A stretch of 64,000 nt of DNA from Solirubrobacteraceae bacterium (GCA_023230855.1 JALNWQ010000001.1:330568-394567); one strand, 5' to 3'; positions 25,844-34,198 are shown, counted from the first letter of the stretch. Notes: generated from the letters alone by a model not told the origin. Numbers and translations: made by a program.

Positions 25844-27253
25844 TCAGGCGGGATACAGGTCGTCGGGCGTCACCAGCCGGACCCGCTCGGGCTGGCTCGC
25901 GGCGAGGTCGTGCAGCGCCGGCGTGAAGCCCGACCGCGAGCAGTAGTACCGGCGGGCGTCGTCGGCGAAGCCGGGGATCGCGGGCGACAGGGCGGTGAGC
26001 AGGCGCTCCTCGTCGAACCCCATCGGGACGTTCGTCCACTTGCAGCTGCCGAGCGCGATGACGCTCCCTGCGGCGTCGACGGCGACGACGTCGACCTCGC
26101 GCTGCTCGCTGCGTCGCGGTGCGGTGCGCACCGTGCCCCACCAGGCGCCGACGGCTACCGCGTCCGGCTCCCGCTCGCGCACGTAGGCCTGGCACAGGCG
26201 CTCCCACGTCGGCTTCGACACGAACGCGTCGAGCGCGGGCAGCACGGTCTGCTCCAGGTGGCGGCGCGCGTCGTCGCGGGTCCGCAACCGCGACCGGTAC
26301 GGCTCGACGAACCGGAAGTGGAACCCGAGGAACCCGTCGGCGATCGCGTAGGTCGTCTTCTTCGACCGGACGGACGCCGTGACCGGTCTGAGCTGCTCGA
26401 CGAGCTGCAGGCGCTCCAGCACCGCCAGCGTCTGGCGGACCTCGGACGAGCTGAGCCCGGTCCGGGTGGCGATCGTGGAGTTGCGGTCGTCGCCGCCGGC
26501 GATCGCGGCGAGCACGCCGAAGTGCCGCCGGGGGTCGGGCAGCTCCTGCCGCAGCAGCAGCTCGGCCTCCTCGTGCAGCAGCCCATCGCGGTACAGCACG
26601 TTGCGCAGGATGTTCTCGGCGATCGGGACGCCGTCCGAGAACGTCGTCAGGTAGTACGGCATGCCCCCGCAGACGGCGAACGTCCGGACCTTGTCCTCCG
26701 CCGAGTACCCGGGAGTGAAGAGCGCCGCCGACGCCGCGTCGAACGGCCGGACCTGCAGCTGGCCGTCCCGGCGGCCGTACAGCTGCCCGGCGAGCACGTC
26801 GTCGCGGAAGAACGAGACCTCGCTCCCGGCGATGACGAGCAGCAGCGGGAGCGACCGCCCCGTCGTGCGCCACCAGGTGCTGAGGAGCGTGGCGAGCTCC
26901 GGTTGGCGCCGGGCGAGGTACTGGAACTCGTCGAGCACGACGACCGTCCGCTCCCGTCCGGCGACGAACTGCTCGATCGCCGCCAGCGCGCCCGACCACG
27001 TCGTGACGGGTTGCTCGTGGAGCAGGCGGTTGTCGCCCGCCGCCGCCAGCTCGGTCGAGAGCGCCTGCAGCTGCGCCCGCTCGGTGGTGTCGGTCGCCTC
27101 GAAGAACAACGATCGGCGACCGTCGGCGAACCGCGACAGCAGCTCGGTCTTGCCGACCCGCCGCCGCCCCCAGACGATGAAGAACCGTCCGCCGTCGGCG
27201 TCCCACTGGTCCTCGAGCGCCGCCAGGTCGTCGGTGCGGTTGAGGAACTCCAC
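25844..27253 (-). CDS. AAA ATPase with C-terminal DUF234 nuclease-like domain
   Basis: 469 residues. Walker A is GRRRVGKTELL, Walker B TVVVLDEFQYL and the sensor region LLLVIAGSEVSFF. A winged-helix region follows (TIATRTGLSSSEVRQTLAVL), then a C-terminal DUF234 domain with EVDVVAVDAAGSVIALGSCKW, which has the D...(E/S)xK spacing of restriction-like nucleases. These ATPases are common in archaea and scattered in bacteria, often in accessory regions; their role is unsettled. GTG 27253 is the start. The upstream 27254-27330 region is AT-rich compared with the window and contains two GACGATGA direct repeats, suggesting acquired DNA. Confidence 0.85.
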   Translation of the reverse strand: MEFLNRTDDLAALEDQWDADGGRFFIVWGRRRVGKTELLSRFADGRRSLFFEATDTTERAQLQALSTELAAAGDNRLLHEQPVTTWSGALAAIEQFVAGRERTVVVLDEFQYLARRQPELATLLSTWWRTTGRSLPLLLVIAGSEVSFFRDDVLAGQLYGRRDGQLQVRPFDAASAALFTPGYSAEDKVRTFAVCGGMPYYLTTFSDGVPIAENILRNVLYRDGLLHEEAELLLRQELPDPRRHFGVLAAIAGGDDRNSTIATRTGLSSSEVRQTLAVLERLQLVEQLRPVTASVRSKKTTYAIADGFLGFHFRFVEPYRSRLRTRDDARRHLEQTVLPALDAFVSKPTWERLCQAYVREREPDAVAVGAWWGTVRTAPRRSEQREVDVVAVDAAGSVIALGSCKWTNVPMGFDEERLLTALSPAIPGFADDARRYYCSRSGFTPALHDLAASQPERVRLVTPDDLYPA

Positions 27254-27362
27254 GTCCGAATGATTGCAGAAGAGAATGTCATCGTCGAGGTGATCATCGT
27301 CAGGACTGTAATCTTTTGCCCTCGCGCCTTGACGAGAGCACGCAAGACCGTGAACGAGGGGG

Positions 27363-27474
27363 CTACTTGAGGCCGTAGGCGTTGACGATGGCCTCCGCCA
27401 GCGCTTGCTCCAGGTCGATCGGCAGCCCGGCGGCGTGCGTCCCCGTGCCAGCGGTGACGAGAGCGCGTGCCGCC
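27363..27474 (-). pseudogene. Possible truncated gene remnant beside tRNA-Ser(GGA)
   Basis: An open stretch of about 37 codons ends at TAG 27363-27365 and reads LAARALVTAGTGTHAAGLPI then DLEQALAEAIVNAYGLK. It looks like the C-terminus of a longer protein but has no convincing start and runs back into the tRNA terminator. It may be a leftover of an element that entered at the tRNA. Alternatively it is a chance frame. Confidence 0.25.
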
Positions 27475-27478
27475 AACG

Positions 27479-27508
27479 ACGACGGCCGCCCCGGGGGACG
27501 GCCGTCGT
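27479..27508 (-). terminator. Terminator hairpin downstream of tRNA-Ser(GGA)
   Basis: ACGACGGCCG (27479-27488) pairs perfectly with CGGCCGTCGT (27499-27508) around a 10-nt loop. It lies 5 nt past the tRNA 3' end in its direction of transcription. No T-tract follows, as is usual in very GC-rich actinobacteria. Confidence 0.7.
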
Positions 27509-27513
27509 TCAGG

Positions 27514-27600
27514 CGGAGAGAGGGGGATTCGAACCCCCGAACGAGTTTCCCCGTTACACGATTTCCAGTCGTGCCCGTTCAACCACTCCGGCACCTCTCC
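27514..27600 (-). tRNA. tRNA-Ser(GGA)
   Basis: 87-nt class II tRNA. Acceptor GGAGAGG pairs with TCTCTCC (one G-T), discriminator G, anticodon stem-loop CACGA-CTGGAAA-TCGTG with anticodon GGA, long variable arm, and T-loop TTCGAAT. CCA is not encoded. It sits next to toxin-antitoxin and DUF234 genes, a typical insertion site. Confidence 0.96.
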
Positions 27601-27791
27601 GAGTGGACGCATCAGGGTAGCGGAGGGGCCCGCGGGTGCGAGGCGCGCCGGGTCGGTTGCCGGCCAGGCGGGCCACCCGCAGGTCGTCGCGCCGGAGCCC
27701 CGGGTCGGATCGGGAGTGGAGCGCGATCGCCCGTCTCGCGTCGCGGCGCGACCGAGGACGGCCGGTCCGTAGGGCTCCGGTCGAGCCCAGG

Positions 27792-27820
27792 TTGATGCTG
27801 GCGCACAACGTGAGTACGAT
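27792..27820 (+). promoter_or_regulatory. Promoter of tacA-tacT, leaderless
   Basis: TTGATG (27792-27797), a 17-nt spacer and TACGAT (27815-27820) lead to ATG 27827 after 6 nt, so transcription should begin at or beside the A of the start codon. No ribosome site is present. The remaining 27601-27791 shows nothing recognisable. Confidence 0.7.
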
Positions 27821-27826
27821 GGGTGC

Positions 27827-28093
27827 ATGTCGTCCGTCAAGAGCCACCGCCTGAACGTCCGGGTCGAGCCCGCGGACGACGCGCTGTTCCGGCAGGCAGC
27901 GGAGACCGCGGGGCAGTCGCTGTCGTCGTTCGTGATCGACAGCGCCCGCGAGCGGTCCGAGCGCGTGCTGGCCGACCGGACGCGGTTCGTCCTGGACGAC
28001 GAGCAGTGGGACGCGTTCTGCGTCGCGTTGGATCGACCGGCCGAGGTAGTTCCGGCGGTCCGTGACCTGCTCGCGCGGCCTCGCCCGGCGTGA
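27827..28093 (+). CDS. tacA: TacA-family (DUF1778) antitoxin
   Basis: 88 residues. The N-terminal ribbon-helix-helix reads HRLNVRVEPADDALFRQAAE then QSLSSFVIDSARERSERVL, and the C-terminal RTRFVLDDEQWDAFCVALDR is the segment that wraps and neutralises GNAT toxins. Length and domain order match known TacA proteins. The stop overlaps the toxin start as GTGA. RHH antitoxins of this type bind their own promoter with the toxin, so autoregulation at 27792-27820 is likely. Confidence 0.92.
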   Translation: MSSVKSHRLNVRVEPADDALFRQAAETAGQSLSSFVIDSARERSERVLADRTRFVLDDEQWDAFCVALDRPAEVVPAVRDLLARPRPA

Positions 28094-28602
28094 CCGGACC
28101 ACGCTTCGCTGATCCAGCGCTGCTCGCGCGGCAGCGGACAGTGGGCTTTCGTTGTGGGCGCGCGGCGCTGGATACGTGGCTGGTCGAGCACGCGCGGACC
28201 GCGACGGGAGCCGGGTCGGCCCGGACGTACGTCGTCTGCGATCGTGAGCAGGACGATCGGGTCGTCGGCTACGTCGCGTTGAACGCGGGCGCGGTCGAGC
28301 CGGCCCAGGCGCCGCGCCGGGTGCGCGCAGGGATGCCGCGACACCCGATTCCGGTCGTCCTGCTCGCGCGATTGGCGGTGGACCTGAGCGTTCAAGGGCA
28401 TGGGCTCGGGGCGTTCCTGCTCGCCGACGCGATGCGGCGCTCCCTGGCCGCGGCGGAGTCGGTCGGCGTGCGTGCGCTGCTCGTGCAGGCAAAGGGCGCG
28501 TCCGCCCGAGCGTTCTACGAGCGGTTCGGCTTCGCCGCGTCGCCGACCGATCCGCTGCAGCTGATGCTGCTGATGAAGGACCTGCGGGCGAGCCTGCGGT
28601 AG
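28090..28602 (+). CDS. tacT: TacT-family GNAT acetyltransferase toxin
   Basis: 170 residues, a GNAT fold. The acetyl-CoA site is LARLAVDLSVQGHGLGAFLL and the conserved tyrosine lies in ARAFYERFGF, followed by PLQLMLLMKDL, as in TacT. Known members acetylate the amino group of charged tRNAs and stop translation. The GTG start at 28090 overlaps the antitoxin stop, the usual coupling. The gene appears intact. Confidence 0.92.
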   Translation: MTGPRFADPALLARQRTVGFRCGRAALDTWLVEHARTATGAGSARTYVVCDREQDDRVVGYVALNAGAVEPAQAPRRVRAGMPRHPIPVVLLARLAVDLSVQGHGLGAFLLADAMRRSLAAAESVGVRALLVQAKGASARAFYERFGFAASPTDPLQLMLLMKDLRASLR

Positions 28603-28709
28603 GAATCGCCCGGTTCGACGCGCTTCACCTGTGTGCAGGCTCCGCGACGCGAAGGACGGGCTTGCGGGTCTTGGCGACCATCGAGCGATGAACAGGTAGA
28701 TGGGCCTTC

Positions 28710-29051
28710 GTGCGCGCAACCGGCAAGGCGGGGACGACGCGTCCCCGTCGCCGGCGGATCGCGGAGGATCCCGAGTTCGCGGCAGAGTTCGAGCGGCAAC
28801 GCCGCGCCATCGCGGCGATCGATGCGATCGTCAACCAGCTCGATGCGCTCCGCGAGGATCATCGGCTCAGCAAGGCCGAGCTTGCGCGCGCGATCGACAA
28901 GAACCCGTCGAGCGTGCGACGCCTGCTGACCGCGAAGGGCAACCCCGAGCTGGCGACAGTCGTCGCGATGGCGGACGCCCTCGATGCCGATGTCGTGGTC
29001 GTGCCGCGCAACACGGCTGGCCCGCGCCGACGGTCCGCTATCGCGTCGTAA
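28710..29051 (+). CDS. HigA/XRE-type antitoxin
   Basis: 113 residues from GTG 28710. A basic N-terminus and a helix with FERQRRAIAAIDAIVNQLDA precede an HTH: REDHRLSKAELARAIDKNPS then SVRRLLTAKGNPELATVVAM. This resembles antitoxins paired with Gp49/HigB-type toxins, and the remains of such a toxin follow 44 nt downstream. The antitoxin precedes the toxin, the reverse of classical higBA. With the toxin frameshifted, it may now be an orphan regulator. Confidence 0.75.
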   Translation: MRATGKAGTTRPRRRRIAEDPEFAAEFERQRRAIAAIDAIVNQLDALREDHRLSKAELARAIDKNPSSVRRLLTAKGNPELATVVAMADALDADVVVVPRNTAGPRRRSAIAS

Positions 29052-29095
29052 TCCCGGCGGCGGCGACCGCCGCGCGGCCTAGCATCGGGGTGCGC

Positions 29096-29504
29096 ATGAC
29101 TTGGGGTATCGCCTACTACGAGACCCTGGCGGGCGACGTCCCCGCCGAGACGTTCCTCGACGGTGGACGCGGGATTCAACGCGATCCTGGAAGCCGTCCG
29201 CGCCGCGCCGCCACCGGCGTTCAGCGGTGGCGGCAAGTGGGAAGCGATGCACGGGTCGATGGCCGGCTACTACGAGATCCGGCTCACCGGTCCCGGCCGT
29301 CGCCACTACAGGTTGTTCTGCATCCTCGAGAACGGCACGTCCGACGATCTCGCAGCACGCGGATTCGACGCGCCCCAGATCGTCGTCGTCAACGGCATGG
29401 TCAAGCCCAACGCAACGCTGTTCACCGACCGCGAGTACGCCAGGCACGTCCGCGCCCTCGGCGACGACTACCGCTCGCGCCTCCCGCGCCCCGTCGCCCG
29501 GTAA
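29096..29504 (+). pseudogene. HigB/Gp49-type toxin, frameshifted
   Basis: From ATG 29096 the frame reads MTWGIAYYETLAGDVPAETF then LDG, the conserved N-terminus of Gp49/HigB toxins (YYET..G..P...FLD). At about 29162 the homologous sequence moves to the +1 frame (VDAGFNAILEAVRAAPP, WEAMHGSMAGYYEIRLTGPG, HYRLFCILENG) and runs to 29504. Either one base was gained or two lost, or expression needs a +1 shift. Translation from the in-frame GTG 29163 would lack the first beta-strand. The partner antitoxin gene lies just upstream. Confidence 0.7.
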
Positions 29505-29638
29505 CGATCGCCACCGGCGGCGGGCTGGGGCCATCACAAGGGGTTGGCGCGGGTTCCGGACACCGGTGGCCGTTTCCTTGCCTGGCCCCTGGGACTGGGG
29601 CGCCCGACGCGTGACCCGATCAGCACGCCGCCTGGCCG

Positions 29639-30868
29639 TCAGACCTTCCACGCCCCCCGCTCCAGCACCACCGTCTCGGCGCCGTCGGCGGCGACGCCGA
29701 TCGCGGTGACGTCGGGCGATCCGACCATGAAGTCGACGTGGATCGCCGAGCGGTTGGCCTTCGGGTGGTCGGCCTCGTCGTCCAGGCACATGAGGTAGGC
29801 CGAGCCGAGCGCCAGGTGGCTGGCGGCGTTCTCGTCCAGCAGCGTCTCGTGGAACACCGTGCCGGTCTGCCCGACCCGGCCGTCACCGTCGACGAGGGCC
29901 AGCTCGCCCAACCGTCGGGCGCCGGCGTCCCGCTGGATCCAGCCGCGCAGCACCTCGACCCCCACCCGGGCGTCGACGCGCACCGCCTCGCCACCGCGGA
30001 ACTCGACCTCGATCCCGTCGACCGTCGTCCCACCGAGCGTCAGCGGCTTCGTCGCCCGCACCACGCCGTCCACGCGCGCCGGGTCGGGGGTCGTGAAGAC
30101 CTCCTCCGTCGGCACGTTCGCCTGGTGGGTGATCCCGCCGGCGGTGTCCATCCCCGCCGCGATGAACCGCGACGACGGCAGCAGCCCGATCGTCAGGTCG
30201 GTCCCGGGGCCGACGAGGCGGATCGCGTCGAACCGCCGGTCGTTCAACCGGCCCGCGTTGGCCTGCAGCTCCGCCGCCCGCTCCCGCCACGCGGCGACCG
30301 GGTCGTCCGCGTCCAGGCGGCACACCGTGCGGATGTCCGCCTCGAGCCGCCGCAGCGCCTCGTCCGCCGGCAGGTCGGGGAAGACCAGGCCGGCCCAGCC
30401 GACGTTGGGGGCGGGGATGACCGTCCAGTTGAGCTCGCGCCGGTTGATGACCCCGGCGGTCTCCTTCAACGCCGGCAGCTGGTCGCGGCCCACCCGCGAC
30501 GGGTCCAGGTCGGTGAACGTCCCCGGGCGGACCTGGCCGACGAGCGAGATGTTCGCGCCGCGCTCGCGACCCAGCGCCTCCATCCGCGCCCCGAGCCACC
30601 CCGGGACGAACTCCAGGGTGCCCTCCTCCGCCTCCAGCAGCCGGGCGCGCTTCACCAGCGGGTCGAACCACGACACGTCGACGAACCGCGCCCCCGCCCG
30701 GTACGCCTCGGCGGCGATCGCCCGCACCACCGGCTCGTGCCCGCCGATATGACCGCTCACCCCGACGATCTGGCCCGGCTGCACGTTCGCGCCGCCGCGG
30801 ACCGCCAACGCCGCGAGGCGCTCCAGCAGATCGGGGTCGGGCTGCGGAGGAGCGACGGTCGCGTTCAT
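29639..30868 (-). CDS. M29-family metallo-aminopeptidase (AmpS/PepS-like)
   Basis: 409 residues, the usual length for peptidase family M29. Recognisable regions are GQIVGVSGHIGGHEPVVRAI, the metal-ligand region NVPTEEVFTTPDPARVDGVV, then VDGIEVEFRGGEAVRV and the C-terminal ALGSAYLMCLDDE with SAIHVDFMVGSPDV. Two acidic residues and histidines in these segments bind the dinuclear metal in characterised members. ATG 30868 has TAGCGT at 30881-30876, 7 nt upstream, so a leaderless mRNA is likely. It is cytosolic, divergent from the DtxR-like gene, and probably trims peptides. Confidence 0.9.
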   Translation of the reverse strand: MNATVAPPQPDPDLLERLAALAVRGGANVQPGQIVGVSGHIGGHEPVVRAIAAEAYRAGARFVDVSWFDPLVKRARLLEAEEGTLEFVPGWLGARMEALGRERGANISLVGQVRPGTFTDLDPSRVGRDQLPALKETAGVINRRELNWTVIPAPNVGWAGLVFPDLPADEALRRLEADIRTVCRLDADDPVAAWRERAAELQANAGRLNDRRFDAIRLVGPGTDLTIGLLPSSRFIAAGMDTAGGITHQANVPTEEVFTTPDPARVDGVVRATKPLTLGGTTVDGIEVEFRGGEAVRVDARVGVEVLRGWIQRDAGARRLGELALVDGDGRVGQTGTVFHETLLDENAASHLALGSAYLMCLDDEADHPKANRSAIHVDFMVGSPDVTAIGVAADGAETVVLERGAWKV

Positions 30869-31003
30869 CGGGCAGACGCTACCGCCCCGGTGGGTCCGCA
30901 CCCGCGGTCCGGACCCCCGTCGGTCGCACGGCGCCGCGGGCCGCCGGGGGCTCGCGCCAGTGGCGCGGGACCGCCCGCGTCGGGGTCCCCTACGATCGCC
31001 CGC

Positions 31004-31684
31004 ATGGCGTCGGCGCCGTCCTCCCCGCCCACGACCGCCGTCGAGGACTACCTGAAGGCGGTGTTCGCCCTCGAGTCGCGCCTCGGTGGCGCGGTCCCCA
31101 CCACGGCGCTCGCGGAGCGGCTCGGGATCACGCCCGGGTCGGTGTCGGCGATGCTGCGCCGCCTCGCCGACCTCGACCTGCTCGAGCACGAGCCGTATCG
31201 CGGCGTGCGGTTGACCGACGGCGGGCGGCGGGTCGCGCTGCGGACGATCCGCAACCACCGGCTGCTCGAGCTCTTCCTCGTCGAGATCCTCGACGTGCCG
31301 TGGGACCGCGTCCACGACGAGGCGGAGCGACTGGAGCACGCCGTGTCGGACGACCTGGTGGAGCGGATCGCGGCGAAGCTCGGCCATCCCGCGTTCGACC
31401 CGCACGGCGACCCGATCCCCGACCACCGGCTCGAGATCGCCGAGCAGGCCTCGACGAGCCTCATCGACGTCGACGTGGCCGGCGAGGTGCGGTTCGTCCG
31501 CGTGTCCGACGCCGATCCGGCGATGCTGCGCTACCTCGCCGCCCGCGGGATCGTCCCGGGGGTGACGTTGACCGTCGTCGACCGTCAGCCGTTCGGGGGT
31601 CCGCTGACCGTCCGGGTCGACGGTGACGAGCACGCGCTCGGCCCGCAGCTCGCCGACGCGATGCGGGTGTCGCGGTGCGGCTGA
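31004..31684 (+). CDS. DtxR/MntR-family metal-dependent regulator
   Basis: 226 residues. The winged helix (TTAVEDYLKAVFALESRLGG, then ERLGITPGSVSAMLRRLADL) is followed by the metal-binding/dimerisation domain (HRLLELFLVEILDVPWDRVH, EAERLEHAVSDDLVERIAAK) and a C-terminal SH3-like FeoA domain. The residues in HDEAERLEH and the earlier acidic positions fit a Mn/Fe sensor. TACGAT at 30991-30996 is 7 nt before ATG 31004, implying a leaderless transcript. Its stop overlaps the glycosyltransferase start by 10 nt. Target genes are not evident. Confidence 0.92.
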   Translation: MASAPSSPPTTAVEDYLKAVFALESRLGGAVPTTALAERLGITPGSVSAMLRRLADLDLLEHEPYRGVRLTDGGRRVALRTIRNHRLLELFLVEILDVPWDRVHDEAERLEHAVSDDLVERIAAKLGHPAFDPHGDPIPDHRLEIAEQASTSLIDVDVAGEVRFVRVSDADPAMLRYLAARGIVPGVTLTVVDRQPFGGPLTVRVDGDEHALGPQLADAMRVSRCG

Positions 31685-33699
31685 CCGGCCGCCGCGAGGT
31701 GGCCGTCCTGGCCGCCGTCACGCTGCTCGCCGCGGTCCTGCGGCTGTGGCACCTCGACCAGAACCTGCCGCTCGTCTACAACATCGACGAGAACGCCCGG
31801 TTCGTCCCGGATGCGGCGACGTTCCTCACCGAGCGGCTCGGGTTCCGCGAGCTCGTCAACCCGCCCGGGATGATGGGCGTGCTGTCGCTGATCTACCACG
31901 TGTGGTTCGGCGTGCAGGGCCTGTCGCCGGCCGAGGGCCTGGTCGAGCACCCCACCCAGGCGTTCCTCATCGGTCGGCTGCTCGCGGCGCTCATGGGGAT
32001 CGCCGCGGTGCCGCTCCTCTACCTCGCGGGGCGCCGCCTCGTCGGTCGCACCGCGGCCATGACGGCCGCGTTCCTGCTGGCCGTGTCGTTCCTCGCGGTC
32101 GCGTACTCGCGCCTGGCGCTCGCGGACGGGCCGACGGTCCTCTTCATCGTCCTGGGCCTGCTCGCCGCCGGGTGGATCCTGCGCGACGGCCGGTGGCGTG
32201 GCTACGTCCTCGCCGGCGTCGCGGTCGGCCTGGCGGCGGGGTTCAAGTACAACGCCGGCATCGTCCTGCTCGCCCCGCTGGCGGCGGCCGCGCTGCGGGC
32301 GTGGGACGGGCGTCGGGGCGTGACAGCCGGCGATCCGTGGCGGACGGTCCTGCGCCGGACCGTCGGGCTGGGGCTCGTGGCGCTGGCGACGTTCGTCGTC
32401 GCCAACCCGTACCTCGTCCTCGATCCCGGCGAGCTGTGGGACGCGATCGCCTACCAGCAGCGGTGGTCCACCAGCGGCCGTTACGTCGGCGAGCCCATGA
32501 CCGACGGCCTGCGGTTCTACACGTGGTCGATGGGGTGGGGGCTCGGCTGGGCGGCGCTCGCCGTCGGGACGCTCGGGGCGGCGCTGCTGGCGTGGCGGCG
32601 GTGGCGGGTCGCGGCGCTGCTGTTGCCGATGGTCGTCGCCTACCTCGTCGTCATGGGCGGCACCGACCGGTTCTTCGCCCGCTGGGTTCTGCCGCTCGTG
32701 CCGGTCCTGGCGTTGACCGCCGGGTTCGCGGTCGCCGAGGCGGCGCGCGTCGCGGCCCGGCTGGCCGGGGGGCGGGGCACCGCGCCGGGCCGTCCGGGGA
32801 TCGCGGCGGCCGTCGTCGCGGTGGCGTTGGCGCTCGCGCTCGGCGACCAGTCGCTGCGCCACGCCGGCCATCACGCCGTCACCGTCGGTCGCGAGGACAC
32901 CCGCACGACGTTGCGCGACTGGATGCGCGCCAACGTCCCGGCGCGCGAGGGCGTCGTGCTGGAGTCGATGTCCCCGGCGGCGTGGATGCCGACGATGGCC
33001 GGCGGGCATCAGTGGTACAGCCTGACCCGCTGGTCGATCTACCACACGATCCCCGAGGTGCGACGGGCCGACGCGGCGAAGCACCCGCAGCTGCGCCGCA
33101 ACGCCGGGTTCTCCGGTTGGTCGCGGATCCTGTTCCCCGAGCTCATCGACGTGTTCGAGCGCTACGGGTACTGCTGGGTCGTCACGGGCTCCTACCAGGC
33201 CGGCCGCGTGGCGCGGACGCCCGACCTCGTGCCCGCCGCGGTCCGCTTCTACCGCGAGCTGCCCCGCCGAGGGCGCCTCGTCGCCCAGATCGACCCGTTC
33301 GCGGCGTCGGCGGGGGTGCGGGAGTTCGAGAGCGTCGGCGCGAGCACGCCGGACCCCCGCACCGCGTCCGGTGGTCGGGTCCACGCCGACCCCGGACCCG
33401 ACGCCCGCGCCGGCCGCCGACTCGACCCGCGCACGATCGGGGTCGGACCGGAGGGCGGTGACGGCCACCGCGGTCTCGGCCGCGCGACCGTGGGCGGCAC
33501 GACGCCGTCCGGTCCGGTCGGCTCGGACGGCCGTCGCGCCTGGGGGCCGATGGAGGCCCCGGTGCGGTACCAGATCGACCGTCAGGCGACGACGTACGAG
33601 ACGGCGTACGAGCGTCCCGGCCCGATGGTGTCGGTGTACCGCTTGACCGGTGGCCGTTGCGCGGAGTCGGGCGTCGTCCCGAACGCACCGGTCGACTGA
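31675..33699 (+). CDS. Membrane glycosyltransferase, PMT/ArnT-like (GT-C)
   Basis: 674 residues with about 11 hydrophobic spans. The first loop has YNIDENARFVPDAATFL and RELVNPPGMMGVLS, placing an acidic D-E pair where GT-C enzymes of the PMT_2/ArnT type bind the sugar donor. AYSRLALADGPTVLFIVLGL and GFKYNAGIVLLAP are also typical. The soluble C-terminus is interrupted by a ~55-residue Gly/Pro/Thr-rich insert around residues 555-615. The enzyme should use a polyprenyl-phosphate sugar to modify a surface molecule. GTG 31675 overlaps the end of the DtxR-like gene, so the two are co-transcribed. Confidence 0.85.
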   Translation: MRLTGRREVAVLAAVTLLAAVLRLWHLDQNLPLVYNIDENARFVPDAATFLTERLGFRELVNPPGMMGVLSLIYHVWFGVQGLSPAEGLVEHPTQAFLIGRLLAALMGIAAVPLLYLAGRRLVGRTAAMTAAFLLAVSFLAVAYSRLALADGPTVLFIVLGLLAAGWILRDGRWRGYVLAGVAVGLAAGFKYNAGIVLLAPLAAAALRAWDGRRGVTAGDPWRTVLRRTVGLGLVALATFVVANPYLVLDPGELWDAIAYQQRWSTSGRYVGEPMTDGLRFYTWSMGWGLGWAALAVGTLGAALLAWRRWRVAALLLPMVVAYLVVMGGTDRFFARWVLPLVPVLALTAGFAVAEAARVAARLAGGRGTAPGRPGIAAAVVAVALALALGDQSLRHAGHHAVTVGREDTRTTLRDWMRANVPAREGVVLESMSPAAWMPTMAGGHQWYSLTRWSIYHTIPEVRRADAAKHPQLRRNAGFSGWSRILFPELIDVFERYGYCWVVTGSYQAGRVARTPDLVPAAVRFYRELPRRGRLVAQIDPFAASAGVREFESVGASTPDPRTASGGRVHADPGPDARAGRRLDPRTIGVGPEGGDGHRGLGRATVGGTTPSGPVGSDGRRAWGPMEAPVRYQIDRQATTYETAYERPGPMVSVYRLTGGRCAESGVVPNAPVD

Positions 33700-33701
33700 C
33701 G

Positions 33702-33758
33702 GGACCCGCGCCCGACCCGCCGACCCACGCCCGACCCGCCGACCCACGCCCGACCCGT
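33702..33758 (+). repeat. Three tandem 19-bp repeats before the DoxX-like gene
   Basis: The unit cGACCCACGCCCGACCCGC occurs three times head to tail (33702-33720, 33721-33739, 33740-33758) with 1-2 changes. The array fills the gap between the glycosyltransferase stop and the -10 box TAGGGT (33762-33767) of the next gene. It may be a variable-number repeat or a set of binding sites. Confidence 0.75.
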
Positions 33759-33773
33759 CGGTAGGGTCCCGCC

Positions 33774-34130
33774 ATGACGCTCCGCCGCCTGTTCGGTCCG
33801 TTCTTCGTCGTGGCGGGGGTCCTGCACTTCCTCGTCCCGCGCACGTACGAGCGGGCGATGCCGGACTACCTGCCCGCCCACCGCGAGCTCGTGTACGCCA
33901 GCGGGGTCGCCGAGATCGTCGGCGGCGCGGCGACGATGCGCCCGCGCACCCGCCGCTTCGGCGCGTGGCTCAGCGCGGCGACGCTGCTCGGCGTGCTGCC
34001 GGCGAACGTCCACATGTACCAGCACCCCGAGCGGTTCCCCGAGGTGCCCGGAGGCCGGCGCTCGCTCCTGCTGCGCCTGCCGTTCCAGCTCGTCTTCCTC
34101 GCCTGGGCGCTCGCGGCGGGGCGGGACTGA
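33774..34130 (+). CDS. DoxX-like small membrane protein
   Basis: 118 residues with four hydrophobic spans. VVAGVLHFLVPRTYERAMPD and YLPAHRELVYASGVAEIVGG match the DoxX/MauE-type family of small membrane proteins, whose biochemical role is unclear. TAGGGT at 33762-33767 lies 6 nt before the ATG, so the mRNA is probably leaderless. It is followed by a strong hairpin at 34155-34192. Confidence 0.8.
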   Translation: MTLRRLFGPFFVVAGVLHFLVPRTYERAMPDYLPAHRELVYASGVAEIVGGAATMRPRTRRFGAWLSAATLLGVLPANVHMYQHPERFPEVPGGRRSLLLRLPFQLVFLAWALAAGRD

Positions 34131-34154
34131 GCGCGAGGCACGAGAACGAAGAAG

Positions 34155-34192
34155 CCCCCGCATCCGGGCCGGAAGCGACCGAGATGCGGGGG
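34155..34192. terminator. Hairpin terminator between DoxX-like gene and tRNA-Ser(CGA)
   Basis: CCCCCGCATC (34155-34164) pairs perfectly with GATGCGGGGG (34183-34192). It is preceded by AAG and followed by TT, so it can serve both the DoxX-like gene and the opposing tRNA. Confidence 0.75.
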
Positions 34193-34198
34193 TTCGAG

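Noticed and set aside
27766..27773. Fifth CCTACGGA (inverted) before the TacAT module
   Set aside because: No matching -35/-10 at the spacing seen at 8643 and 9457. About two chance copies of this 8-mer are expected in a window of this composition.
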